Shown: one piece after another, positions 9,101-16,412 of the stretch
Position numbering within the stretch: position 1 is the stretch's first letter
How the letters are laid out: every line of letters begins with the position of its first letter
From: Gracilaria domingensis
Taxonomy: Eukaryota > Rhodophyta > Florideophyceae > Gracilariales > Gracilariaceae
DNA: 64,000 nucleotides
NCBI GenBank assembly: GCA_022539475.1
Contig: VCMS01000037.1
Coordinates: 124,001-188,000 of the forward strand
Reading direction: 5' to 3'
Program-made: the position numbers and the translations under genes
Notes under the pieces: generated by a model
Database searches by the model: none
What the model was told of the DNA's origin: nothing
The model's input: only the letters and a program-made list of their open reading frames with translations

Positions 9101-10188
9101 CGGTGCTGACTGCGGACGGCTCTCGCATTGTTTCAGCCTCGAATGACTTCACAGTGCGAATCTGGGACCGGGAAACTAGCGAAGCCATAGGGCAGCCGAT
9201 GCAAGGTCACACAGACTGGGTTACGTGCGTGGCAGTGAATGCAGACGGCACCTACATCATCACAGGCTCAAATGACCGCACGGTACGTGTTTGGGATGCC
9301 CTTGCCTGCAAATGCGTTGGGCGTCTTCAAGGTCACACAGACGGGGTACTATGCGTGGCAGTAAGCCTCGACGGCTGTCGCATTGTTTCAGGCTCGCATG
9401 ATAGAACGGTGCGTGTGTGGGACACGGCATCCGGAAGTGCCATAGGGAGTCCATTCGAAGGTCACAGAAACTGGGTGATATCCGTGGCTATAAGCACTGA
9501 CGGCAAAGTCATCGTTTCAGGCTCGGTTGACAATACTGTGCGTGTTTGGGACGCAAATACTGGCAGAGCCATCGGGCAGTTTGCAACGTCAATGCAAGAT
9601 CCAGCAGACTTGATTAGGTGCGTTTCAGTAGCTGCGGACGGCAGTCGCATCATCTCGGGCTCGGACGATGGCACTGTGCGTGTGTGGGACGCAATCACTG
9701 GCTGCGCCGCAGGAGGTCCATTGCAAGGTCACACAGCCTCAGTTACGTGCATAACAGTCTCTGCGGACGGCAGGAGAATCGTCTCAGGTTCAAACGATGG
9801 CACAGTGCGTGTTTGGGGCGCTCGACGTGGCGATGAATTGGTGGGTCTGCATCAATTCATCGGTCACAAAGACTGGGTAAGGTCTGTTGCAGTGAGTGTC
9901 GATGGCACTTTCGTTGTTTCAGAAGATGTAGAAATGCAACGGCTGTGGGTATTAGAAAGCGGAACCTGTGTGCTCACGTCACGAGATGGTGCGTGGCAAA
10001 GGATGATCGACATGATGCATTTATCGTGGTCCGAGCGAAATTGGGAGCCATTTGAGCGAAAGGTTCGCGTAGTTGCCGAAGACGGCGCTGAGATTGTCCT
10101 GGGAAGTTGTGAAGACGCTTTGAGCAACATGAATGGGGGAGATGTGTACTTTACGAAGGATTTCAGATCGTGTCGAATTGTGCGGTAA
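6124..10188 (+). CDS. TIR-NB-ARC-WD40 receptor-like protein (copy 2)
   Basis: From ATG 6124 the protein is 1354 aa and colinear with copy 1. TIR is residues ~10-150 (YHVYLSHAGEDKE, AWTMREL with Glu86). NB-ARC shows P-loop GQGGVGKT 277-284, LFLIDDIW 361-368, YSTR 393-396, GLPL near 453-456, and MHE at 585-587 where copy 1 has LHD. An extra ~75-aa segment (~615-700) has no counterpart in copy 1. About eight WD40 blades follow, with strongly repeated GHT..V..VAVS.DG..IVSGS.D.TVRVWD units, then the same conserved C-terminal tail. The Asp-to-Glu change at the MHD-like position could alter nucleotide-dependent autoinhibition; this is inference. A 27-nt tandem duplication adds nine residues after the TIR. 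Likely role: immune or cell-death receptor working with copy 1. Confidence 0.9.
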   Translation: MSQNASSAQTPLYHVYLSHAGEDKETIARPLRRRLRQHDVSVFLDDNSIRHGDDTPREMELALETAPIGVFIITPEFVAKAWTMRELLTFVRRYDCAIAAKETPPLLIPVFYRLTARQCLDPAIFDIYSSLFLQHGLFYRALNNDIPLKDVKHALETATTVWGIENSFGASNLDSPEMVPTREAFIQIVQNRIMQKIVQNRIMQKLGIEKPQLVDKGHLEASSRPAPQEVYIPLNMVPPNPPRMTLDYNSPFTVEGKLKAAVLRGADSGMVTVVAVGQGGVGKTCALRGLAEDMDVRTMFSGGLFYLYLGNAAAIPDIIEGVARIVEITGGRSLAALIRRAVSVVEASRKASEWFRPHSCLFLIDDIWHVNGIDSAVLMNLGLMVNTRSRIVYSTRDKRFVHHASTVIEFREKETHGELSRRMLAMHAGFEQDTVLVHKNKVAFENVITLCAGLPLAYGIVGGAVQKYSFDLPGFLRQDAWSEFYEDMKSKRIDFKKASEVTYGPMSSIVDTSLQVLERRDGSQKFEYWFRALCVLQGQECVPEQMLQKLWNLNTLQETRAVMESFADVSLVDVKRRDGSVYIGMHEALLDIAARKASDAEGIETFFQTLVRNYAFYVDRNVGDDVCMSRKDFADAGAQFDDMLVDTNSPRGATGRAIKKLRLALGRYAPGGSSKVGDGELEYENIPEVAKRAGTRLGLRLAWWGAEDDGYIYNSICRILRKAGYVVELLWLLSQPQWIVKRLLQGGIISVEQDLHQGQEACIESDSRDPNRKEHLEMISKAVRLGYPFVRNNRRPEEAWFQIHGRLLWHAKESELTNDFVKRMEMCAPKPWLKASDALLPQARGSAIQMMNVRGDLLSIFLEFDAIWILSRNVGVMFVGKYETSNGRYETVQLEEAGNWERDFACSSFLPDNRRLVTAQRDGRVYVWDRQKGVCEQVVAHDCTNHKRVVDFLGDGALLACELNDNSVQVWDTLSGRALGRPLEGHTNSVGCAVLTADGSRIVSASNDFTVRIWDRETSEAIGQPMQGHTDWVTCVAVNADGTYIITGSNDRTVRVWDALACKCVGRLQGHTDGVLCVAVSLDGCRIVSGSHDRTVRVWDTASGSAIGSPFEGHRNWVISVAISTDGKVIVSGSVDNTVRVWDANTGRAIGQFATSMQDPADLIRCVSVAADGSRIISGSDDGTVRVWDAITGCAAGGPLQGHTASVTCITVSADGRRIVSGSNDGTVRVWGARRGDELVGLHQFIGHKDWVRSVAVSVDGTFVVSEDVEMQRLWVLESGTCVLTSRDGAWQRMIDMMHLSWSERNWEPFERKVRVVAEDGAEIVLGSCEDALSNMNGGDVYFTKDFRSCRIVR
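6684..6737 (+). repeat. In-frame 27-nt tandem duplication in copy 2
   Basis: Two identical adjacent copies (6684-6710 and 6711-6737) encode IVQNRIMQK twice in the linker between TIR and NB-ARC. Copy 1 has a single diverged version (YVHKRISEY). Perfect identity suggests a recent event. Confidence 0.9.
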
Positions 10189-10567
10189 TAACTATATTGC
10201 GTAGTTGAACGCTAATACGAACAAGCAGAACGTATAAACATTGCCAGTTAGCGATCGAAGCATGTAGGAGAACGCTTCTCTCAACGGAAACGTTATGTGG
10301 CACGCCGGAATTGGGCTGTTACACCCATGAACAGAGAGAAAGAGAGAAGCTGGGACTTTGACCACTTCGTGGTCAAAGTTAAGTGTTCTGTCGAAAGCTA
10401 CATTTCGTGCTGCAGGTCGTTTAGACACACGCACTGCCGAAATTCTGCGCTTGTTTGATGACCTTTTGTCGAGAGAGATACAAACCATAAGGACGTTCTC
10501 CCACGGAACTCTTCAGATGTTTGTATGGTGCCTGATTCAGGATCCTGCTTTGACTTCCAAGGGTAAG
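10189..10567. other. 3' flank of copy 2 up to the retrotransposon insertion
   Basis: No gene is confidently visible. A short plus-strand frame from 10358 looks mildly protein-like but would end a few codons past the insertion site if the element is removed, and has no recognisable domain. A strong hairpin sits at 10355-10379. Confidence 0.4.
10355..10379. repeat. Perfect 11-bp hairpin downstream of copy 2
   Basis: Arms actttgaccac (10355-10365) and gtggtcaaagt (10369-10379) are perfect complements around a TTC loop. It lies ~170 bp after the stop codon of the receptor gene, so it could be a 3' UTR structure or a dyad protein-binding site. Confidence 0.7.
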
Positions 10568-11015
10568 GATAGTGTGGCCCGTCAAACGGTACACGGACAG
10601 GTGTGCGTGTCTACACTCCTGCGTTGTGCCCAACGCAGCGGTAATACAGAATATAGTTTAAAAATGCTTTATTATAGTTAATCCTATCTTAGGTTTAGTT
10701 AGTTTTCTACGCAGAATCTACCTTGCGTGTGGCCAGGAGGCGCCGCACTACAAGCAGGGCGACATGAGATTGTCTACTTAAGTGGCAGAGAGCGCTCCAA
10801 CGCTGACCACCCGACCTCATCGGCTGTCAATTGCCAAATTCGTGGTCACCCACAGGAGGCGCCTGCGCTTGCGCAAATACACGTGCATTCCACGCTGTGT
10901 ACTGCGTTGCGTAGGCGCCCCCTGTGGCGGCATATGCGCTTAAAGTATCTACCACCTACGCCTCTTATAGGCTAGTACGGTAGATACAACGCATCCATTG
11001 GCCAAGCCAACCGTA

Positions 11016-11060
11016 CCGTCGATTCCCGCCTGGAATCGACGGTGCGGTTGTGCATAAAAG
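11016..11060 (+). promoter_or_regulatory. Element B LTR core promoter: 12-bp palindrome and TATA-like box
   Basis: Arms accgtcgattcc (11016-11027) and ggaatcgacggt (11033-11044) form a perfect 12-bp inverted repeat with a 5-bp spacer. Eight bases later is CATAAAAG (11053-11060), a good TATA-like box. The same arrangement is in the 3' LTR at 29670-29714. Inference: the palindrome binds a dimeric host factor and transcription starts ~30 bp after the box. Confidence 0.65.
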
Positions 11061-11694
11061 GGCCGGAGCAGTCGCCTCCGACTCAACTCCGGCCAGACCA
11101 CTTCCCTTCGACGACCTTCCCCCCTACCCCACCACAACCTTCCAACCTCTCTCCTTTTCCCTTTGTCGTCCTCAACCTTTCCTCATCCCCTACTTCTCTC
11201 TCTACTTCTCCCCTTGGCGGCCTGGTATCACCGCCCTCCCTCGCTCACTGCCACTCACACTGACCCTCTGTCTGGGCTCGTCCTGTGTGAGTAGGCAAAG
11301 CGTCTGCACCACCCTTCCATTGGGTTAGCCTTGTGCAGGCGTGACTCTGCCTTTCATTATCCGCTTTGTTTGGCCTTTCTTGTCTCTTTTGTTCCCTTCG
11401 TTGGTTTCTTTCGCTGTTGTTGGTCTATCTGCCATTCTGTCTTGCCTGAACTACCGTTGTTGTTGTCATCTTCGTTTTTTTCCCCGTTTCTTGCTGTTTG
11501 GCGGCCTTCTGCTGCCTGCATCCGTTCTATTGCTTCCCGTTTCGGCCTTGGTCCCTGGTTTTGCTGGTTCTTTCGCGTTGCGATTCTGTTCCTCACATAG
11601 TGTTGCTTTGCACCTGTTGTTGCTAGACGCACTGTGTGATACAGCGTAAGGTTGTCCTTAACCTACGGCCCTGAGGCAATCGTTCAAGAGTAAG

Positions 11695-12189
11695 TTGTCT
11701 ACAGCTACTCTTTTGGCATTTTGTGTGACTACTAACGTTTCGTTTGTTTCACATCAAGTGCCAAGGTCTATCGTTTCATCCAGCGAGTATTCGTCCGTGG
11801 TCGATCCGGACGAGCGTATAGAAGAAGTCCCCGATCCCGTTCCTCAGATAAAGAAGTCGGCTGTTCAGCCTCTTGACGGGCCACGCGAGCGCCACATCTT
11901 TCGTGTAGCCCACCAGAAGGAGAAGCGCCGTCGTAACCCCCCGCCACGTAAGCAAATCCTAAAGCGCTGCCGCGTCTGCGACATTAAGGTTCAGAGTCAA
12001 CGCCAGCTTGAAGTTCACCAAGGAGGCCGACGCCATCGTAGAGCCGTACGTCGCGCCAACTACACCGAGCAGGACATCCACTGCGAGGTTTGTGACATCA
12101 AGTTCTCCGAAGCTCACGATCTGCGTGTGCACTACAGAAGCCGTCGCCATCGTGCGACCCTTAGGAAGAAGAACAATACTATCTATTAG
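11695..12189 (+). CDS. LTR-encoded two-zinc-finger protein frame (5' LTR copy)
   Basis: The frame is 164 codons long from a TTG and is open back to TAA 11659-11661. There is no ATG in it. Two C2H2 fingers are clear: CRVCDIK...LEVHQGGRRH and CEVCDIK...LRVHYRSRRH. Each has Cys-x2-Cys, about 12 residues, His-x5-His, the spacing of the U1/JAZ-type fingers that often bind double-stranded or structured RNA. A basic stretch (KEKRRRNPPPRKQ) precedes finger 1. It sits wholly inside the LTR and the translated 3' LTR copy (30349-30843) is identical. Expression must use a non-AUG start (in-frame ACG 11665, CTG 11671 or TTG 11695) or a spliced mRNA; an acceptor-like tttcacatcaag ends at 11758. Possible roles are RNA binding in packaging or control of host transcription; unproven. 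Confidence 0.7.
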   Translation: MSTATLLAFCVTTNVSFVSHQVPRSIVSSSEYSSVVDPDERIEEVPDPVPQIKKSAVQPLDGPRERHIFRVAHQKEKRRRNPPPRKQILKRCRVCDIKVQSQRQLEVHQGGRRHRRAVRRANYTEQDIHCEVCDIKFSEAHDLRVHYRSRRHRATLRKKNNTIY

Positions 12190-12335
12190 AGCACAGGTCT
12201 CTCTTTTCATTGTCCAGTTGTGACACATTTCTATTCATATCTCATTACATATATTATCCTTGTTTGTTCTTCTTTATCTTCTCGCCTATCGTTTGGTATC
12301 CCTCTTCTGTTCTTGTGTTCGTGCTTTGTTGTTTG

Positions 12336-12890
12336 TGTGAGATAGTGCGCACAAGCGACTACTCAAGAGAATGTCCAGGAACGGTGGTGTGGATGCGCGG
12401 CACACGGGGTGTAAGGCCGTGTGAGCTGCCGAGTCGGAAAAGACGGTCGTTGAAGGTGCGGAGTAGTCCACGGCACTCTGTGGTGAAACCGAGTACGGAG
12501 ACACGCGCAGTCCAGAAAAGGTACCACGCGCCTAGCCAGAGAGCCGGTGCAACGGTAGTGATATCGCCGCAGAACAGCCTGTGCAGGTCTTAGACAAGCT
12601 GGGTTCCTACTACGACTTAGGATCCGTGCCACGGGAAACAAGACGAAGAACCTAGTAGGAAGCACCTTGGTTTACTGTCATGGTGGCCACAGCCGAGCTG
12701 GCGAAAATAAATACCTATTCCGCCGTCGACACACACGTGTACGACTTACCGATCACGGGGCACTAGTTGCCACCGGCATACGCGTGGACTACTACTACTA
12801 CTACTAATATGTCTACTACAACAACGCCATCCGGCGAGCGGGTTTCCTTACAGTGTCAACATTGCAACCGTCACGGCTCAGTATCTTACA
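12336..12890 (-). repeat. Element A LTR (3' LTR in element sense)
   Basis: 555 bp, TG...CA ends, matches 22304-22858 wherever compared. It includes a short (ACT)n run near 12788-12806. A minus-strand TATTTAT near 12703-12712 could be a TATA-like element. Confidence 0.95.
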
Positions 12891-12905
12891 GACCCCCCTT
12901 CTTAG
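12891..12905 (-). promoter_or_regulatory. Element A 3' polypurine tract
   Basis: On the element sense strand CTAAGAAGGGGGGTC lies directly against the 3' LTR. This is the expected place and composition for priming plus-strand DNA synthesis. Two further exact copies of its CTAAGAAGGGGGG core are inside the element (15550-15562 and 18930-18942). Confidence 0.8.
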
Positions 12906-13091
12906 CTTGTTGTCCGTCCTCGGACAACCTCGCGTCTGAAACGCTGAAGTCCGCCTTCGGAGCCCGCTTCACATACCGCGCATCCGCCCTCGCTCTCTGT
13001 TCCATTAACTCCACGCCATACCGTGCTCGGGTCTCTTCGCCTTCCAAGCTTTTCGTTTCGCCCTCGACGCCCGCTTCGGTTCATCACGACA

Positions 13092-14834
13092 ATGCCACAG
13101 GTAGGGGGGCATTGGGTCAGTCCGGATACGGAGTTCGACCATCGCCGCCACCCGGGTCGCCTTTCAATCTCGCAGCGCCGGGTGATTGTGCCGTACCCTG
13201 TGGATCAATACGTTGACACTTCGGCCGAGTGGTTTGACGCGACGCGCTTCGCTGCTCTCCCAGTCCGTCCAGAAGTCGGATACCTCGTCGGTAACAAGCG
13301 TCTACGCGACGGCTCGTGGGAAGCCCGATGGGGACATATGCGCATTCGGCTCGACGAGGGACCTCGTTTCTATGCGGTTCTTTCCGAATCCGGAGTCCCT
13401 GCTGACATGCCATGGGTCCGGTGTCCTCAAGAACGCGACTACCAGAGGCGCTTGGCTGCTATGCTCATCCGTCTTCGGGAGGAGTATGATACGAACGACA
13501 GCGCATGTCCGTTCCCGCCACCTGGCCATAACCTTCTTGCGCTCATCGCATGGGAGGTTCCACTTGACGGCTTTTATCTCATTGCGGAGCGTGAGCGATG
13601 GGGTGATGACATCAGCGACGAGGCCCGCATAAGAACCGGCCACGGTGTATTCTTTGGTTGGCACAACCAGGAATTTCATGACCTCCTTCGACCGAAGCGG
13701 CGGGGTCTTTATCTTTCCGTCGCGGCGGAGGAAGAGTGTTTCAAAGTGTCACGGTACCTTTGCGTGCCAAGTCCTCCGATTGCGGCTTACTACACCGGTC
13801 TCATGCTCACCCACGAGCGGATGGGCTACTTTGTCCGTGCAGTGTTGAAGACGGAATGGTGCGTGTTGGCTTTCTTCGCGTTCCTCTACGCTGCCCGAGA
13901 CGGATTACCGATGCAATTGAAGTTTAGCGACTGGCGCCTTGCACGGGACCCCGACTTGGATGCTCCGACCGGACGGCTGATGAAGATTCCTTGCGAGCTA
14001 GTTCGCTTCATCCGCCTGATCGGTGTCCAGAACATTGTCCGTGGTACCGACTTTGGTGCAGCGGAGGCGGACGCCCTACTGGATTACGTTGTACGCATCG
14101 ACTGGGACAAGACGCCGAACCCGGGGTATCTTTGGTATGATTTCGAAAACGACCGCTTCCCGGATATTCCCAGACATCCTGCAGAGCGAGACGACGGACG
14201 CGAGTACAAGAATAATCCTCCAATTCTTCCGGAGTCGGATTGCATGGATGCTCCACGGCAGTACGCCGAGCACTACTTTCCGCAGGCGCGCGGCTTCGTT
14301 CCGGAGTGCATCGCCGGCGGCCATCTTCAAAACACCGATAACGGGAGTGTGGAAGGAGAAGAGATTGATGCCGTTCCCGTAGTGGAAGTTCCCACGCCGG
14401 TCAGGGCCCAGGACACAGAGGTAGCCCAGGTTTGCTGGATGAACATCCAGCCGGAGCCGGGAACTGTCCTCCAACATCTTCACGAGTCATCCGTGACGGA
14501 TGCGGCGCGGGACTTGTCCGACGACGGCACTCATCTCTCTGGGCGTGTGTACAAGGCGTATCAGAGCCTTAACGCACGCTGCGAGCAGCTCGAAGAACCG
14601 ATTTCGGACAGCATAGTGCAGGCCCTGCAGCGTGCCAGAAAATGGGTTGAAACCGCCAAACTTCTTGACCGCTTCCGAGAGACGGTTGCCGGAGATTTCG
14701 TAACCATTATGGATGCCGTGAAGGAGGGTGCTGAGACGATAATGCGTGAAGAAGAGATTCAAGAAGTGACCTCAGCGCAGCCAGAAAACAAAACATCGAA
14801 GATTGCATCAACAATGCCGAACACGGAGCATTAG
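13092..14834 (+). CDS. Antisense protein of element A, function unknown (580 aa)
   Basis: The frame runs opposite to gag-pol, between the chromodomain and the 3' LTR. The ATG at 13092 (MPQVGGHWVS) is used; an in-frame GTG at 13023 is the alternative. Composition is that of a globular protein (many Trp, Tyr, Phe, Arg, Asp; e.g. GVFFGWHNQEFHDLLRPKRRGLY), with a less ordered, acidic and then helical last third. No retroviral or transposase motif is recognisable. An AATAAA at 14888-14893, ~55 bp after the stop, fits an independent plus-strand transcript. Plant Tat-lineage elements carry antisense frames in a comparable place, but I see no evident similarity. It may be a captured host gene or an element-specific factor. 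Confidence 0.7.
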   Translation: MPQVGGHWVSPDTEFDHRRHPGRLSISQRRVIVPYPVDQYVDTSAEWFDATRFAALPVRPEVGYLVGNKRLRDGSWEARWGHMRIRLDEGPRFYAVLSESGVPADMPWVRCPQERDYQRRLAAMLIRLREEYDTNDSACPFPPPGHNLLALIAWEVPLDGFYLIAERERWGDDISDEARIRTGHGVFFGWHNQEFHDLLRPKRRGLYLSVAAEEECFKVSRYLCVPSPPIAAYYTGLMLTHERMGYFVRAVLKTEWCVLAFFAFLYAARDGLPMQLKFSDWRLARDPDLDAPTGRLMKIPCELVRFIRLIGVQNIVRGTDFGAAEADALLDYVVRIDWDKTPNPGYLWYDFENDRFPDIPRHPAERDDGREYKNNPPILPESDCMDAPRQYAEHYFPQARGFVPECIAGGHLQNTDNGSVEGEEIDAVPVVEVPTPVRAQDTEVAQVCWMNIQPEPGTVLQHLHESSVTDAARDLSDDGTHLSGRVYKAYQSLNARCEQLEEPISDSIVQALQRARKWVETAKLLDRFRETVAGDFVTIMDAVKEGAETIMREEEIQEVTSAQPENKTSKIASTMPNTEH

Positions 14835-15503
14835 ATCGTGTCAGTCGAGAGCGATAATCCACTCTGTGGACAGCAATGCTGCTCAAATAAACTCTTTGAA
14901 TTTTTTGAGAGCTCCTGTACCGCCATGCACGAGCGCACGCTTGGTAACCGATTCGGTAATCAGTAATGCGCGTAGGGCGTGCGCGCTGGCACTCAAAAAA
15001 TCCTAAGTATTTTGAGGGCGCCAGGAGCCCAAATCGCGTGTTTTCAGCCTCTGAAACGGCCTCGTTTCCGAGATATCAGGCAAAAGAGTAATCGCCGTTT
15101 TTGACCGTTTGCGGAGGGGTAATTTCCGCGACATATATTTTGATTATCCTTGCAAGTAGCCTCTGGCGCTTCCAGGCGCTCCCTGCCGTATGCGGGCCTA
15201 GAGAGCATGCGCGCCTGGTGCTGTCGCTCCCCGTTGCATGGTGCGTCCTTGCTGGGCGCCGCCGCGTGCACCGCGTCCTTGCTGGGTTCTACAGCGCGTG
15301 CTGCGCATTGCGCAAAGTGCTCAAACGCATTCCGTGTGCCGTCTCCTTTCATCTGTGCTTCGTGTGCTGAGGCAATGAGCCGACACGGAGAAGAGCGCTG
15401 CTACGAAGAAGCAATGTCAATTAGACATGACGCTGGAACCTGTTTTGAGAGGGATCATTACCGCTTCGGAGCAGGAAGCTCGAACCTGTTTTGAGAGGGA
15501 TCA
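14835..15503. other. Non-coding spacer of element A with inverted and direct repeats
   Basis: It holds a polyadenylation-like AATAAA (14888), an inverted repeat gcgcacgc/gcgtgcgc (~14934-14981), an imperfect inverted repeat built on ctcaaaa/ttttgag (~14985-15030), and the first unit of the 37-nt direct repeat at 15436. No gene was recognised. The repeats suggest rearranged or captured DNA. Confidence 0.5.
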
Positions 15504-15518
15504 TTACCGCTTCGGAGC
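15436..15518. repeat. Two 37-nt direct repeats overlapping the end of the chromodomain frame
   Basis: Copies at 15436-15472 and 15482-15518 are identical over gaacctgttttgagaggg..cggagc (period 46 bp). The second copy spans the stop codon of the integrase/chromodomain frame at 15504. An inverted pair aggaagct/agcttcct overlaps them. Confidence 0.85.
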
Positions 15519-16412
15519 TTCCTGCTTCCGAGTTGTTTGGCGCTTCTTGCCCCCCTTCTTAGATTTCGATGCGTCCTCGACAGCCATTCGACGGAAGTAT
15601 CGTTCCACAAAGTTGTGTGGGATGTTCCGTCTTGGTTCCCACGTAGACTTCTTGAAACCGTACCACTTTACTCGTACGAGCTCCTCACCGTCTTCGGCTG
15701 TACCGTGGCCGGTGACCTTCTCCACGACCCATTCTTTCTCCGTATCTGGGTGGGGTGTGGCCGCAGTAGGTTCGGATGTAGCCGGTGTCGGATCAGCGGG
15801 AACCGGAGTTTCAGCGGTACCGTCGTCAGTCGGTGCATGTTCGTCGCGTGACGGCGTGGGGTCAGATTCCGAGTGCGGTGCTTCTGAACGGGGGTCCATT
15901 TCCGTTCCGGTTGTACCATCAAGGCTTTTATCGGCAATGCTATCCCTTTCTTCGGAAATAGGAGAGGGTGCCGATACGGGATTAGATTCGGTGACGGGGG
16001 TGGGGGTTGCGCTCTCCTCGGAGACAGGAGTGGGCGCCGCCGTCACTCGGTCAATACTAACGATATCGTGCAACCCGTCGATGTCCAGTGTGACAGTGGT
16101 TTCAGTAGCACGAACGACCTTATACGGACCTTCCGAAGCCGGTAATAGTTTTTTGACGATATCTTCGTACTCGGTAGAATTCTTCTTCCGAGGCGGAGCG
16201 TCTAAGTAAACCATATCCCCTTCCTTAAAGGTCGGAGTGTACCGTATCCGGGAATCAAAGGAGGCTTTGTAGCGCTCCTGCGATTTGCCTAGTTTGGTGT
16301 AGGCAAGCTTGATTAGTTTCGAGATGCGGGCGCGTGTTACGCGACGGGATTCTGCCGTTGTCGGGTGCAGAGATGCCGTTTGCGGGAGAGCTGACGTAGG
16401 CTCGTCGAGCAC
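15504..16412 (-). CDS. Element A integrase C-terminus and chromodomain
   Basis: About 300 codons continue the integrase in the next frame. First a basic segment with a GPY/F-like module (FKEGDMVYLDAP ... EGPYKVV), then a Pro/Thr/Ser/Glu-rich linker, then a chromodomain (EWVVEKVTGHG ... LVRVKWYGFKKSTWEP) and a Lys-rich tail. Chromodomains of this retroelement group steer integration to marked chromatin. The pol frame and this frame meet at a run of six G on the plus strand (16419-16424). One extra base there would fuse them, so the copy carries either a disabling deletion or a -1 frameshift site. Confidence 0.85.
   Translation of the reverse strand: MLDEPTSALPQTASLHPTTAESRRVTRARISKLIKLAYTKLGKSQERYKASFDSRIRYTPTFKEGDMVYLDAPPRKKNSTEYEDIVKKLLPASEGPYKVVRATETTVTLDIDGLHDIVSIDRVTAAPTPVSEESATPTPVTESNPVSAPSPISEERDSIADKSLDGTTGTEMDPRSEAPHSESDPTPSRDEHAPTDDGTAETPVPADPTPATSEPTAATPHPDTEKEWVVEKVTGHGTAEDGEELVRVKWYGFKKSTWEPRRNIPHNFVERYFRRMAVEDASKSKKGGKKRQTTRKQEAPKR
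15550..15562 (-). promoter_or_regulatory. Second copy of the element A polypurine tract core
   Basis: CTAAGAAGGGGGG on the element strand, inside the codons for the Lys/Gly-rich tail after the chromodomain. Exact 13-nt match to the core next to the 3' LTR. It may mark the original gene end before the antisense region was gained. Confidence 0.55.

Larger units (their letters stand above)
10573..12335 (+). repeat. Element B 5' LTR, first part
   Basis: Matches 29227-30989 of the 3' LTR. It ends in GTTTG, the site where element A inserted. It contains the promoter (palindrome plus TATA-like box near 11016-11060), a long pyrimidine-rich leader and the zinc-finger frame. Confidence 0.95.

Noticed and set aside
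10358-10681. 107-codon plus-strand frame entering element B
   Set aside because: It crosses the insertion border; without the element it ends after ~75 codons and has no domain. A disrupted small gene cannot be excluded.
11042-11649. Other 70-100 codon frames in the LTR leader of element B
   Set aside because: No ATG, Pro/Ser or Leu/Phe-rich pyrimidine translations, no domains; only the zinc-finger frame has a family signature.
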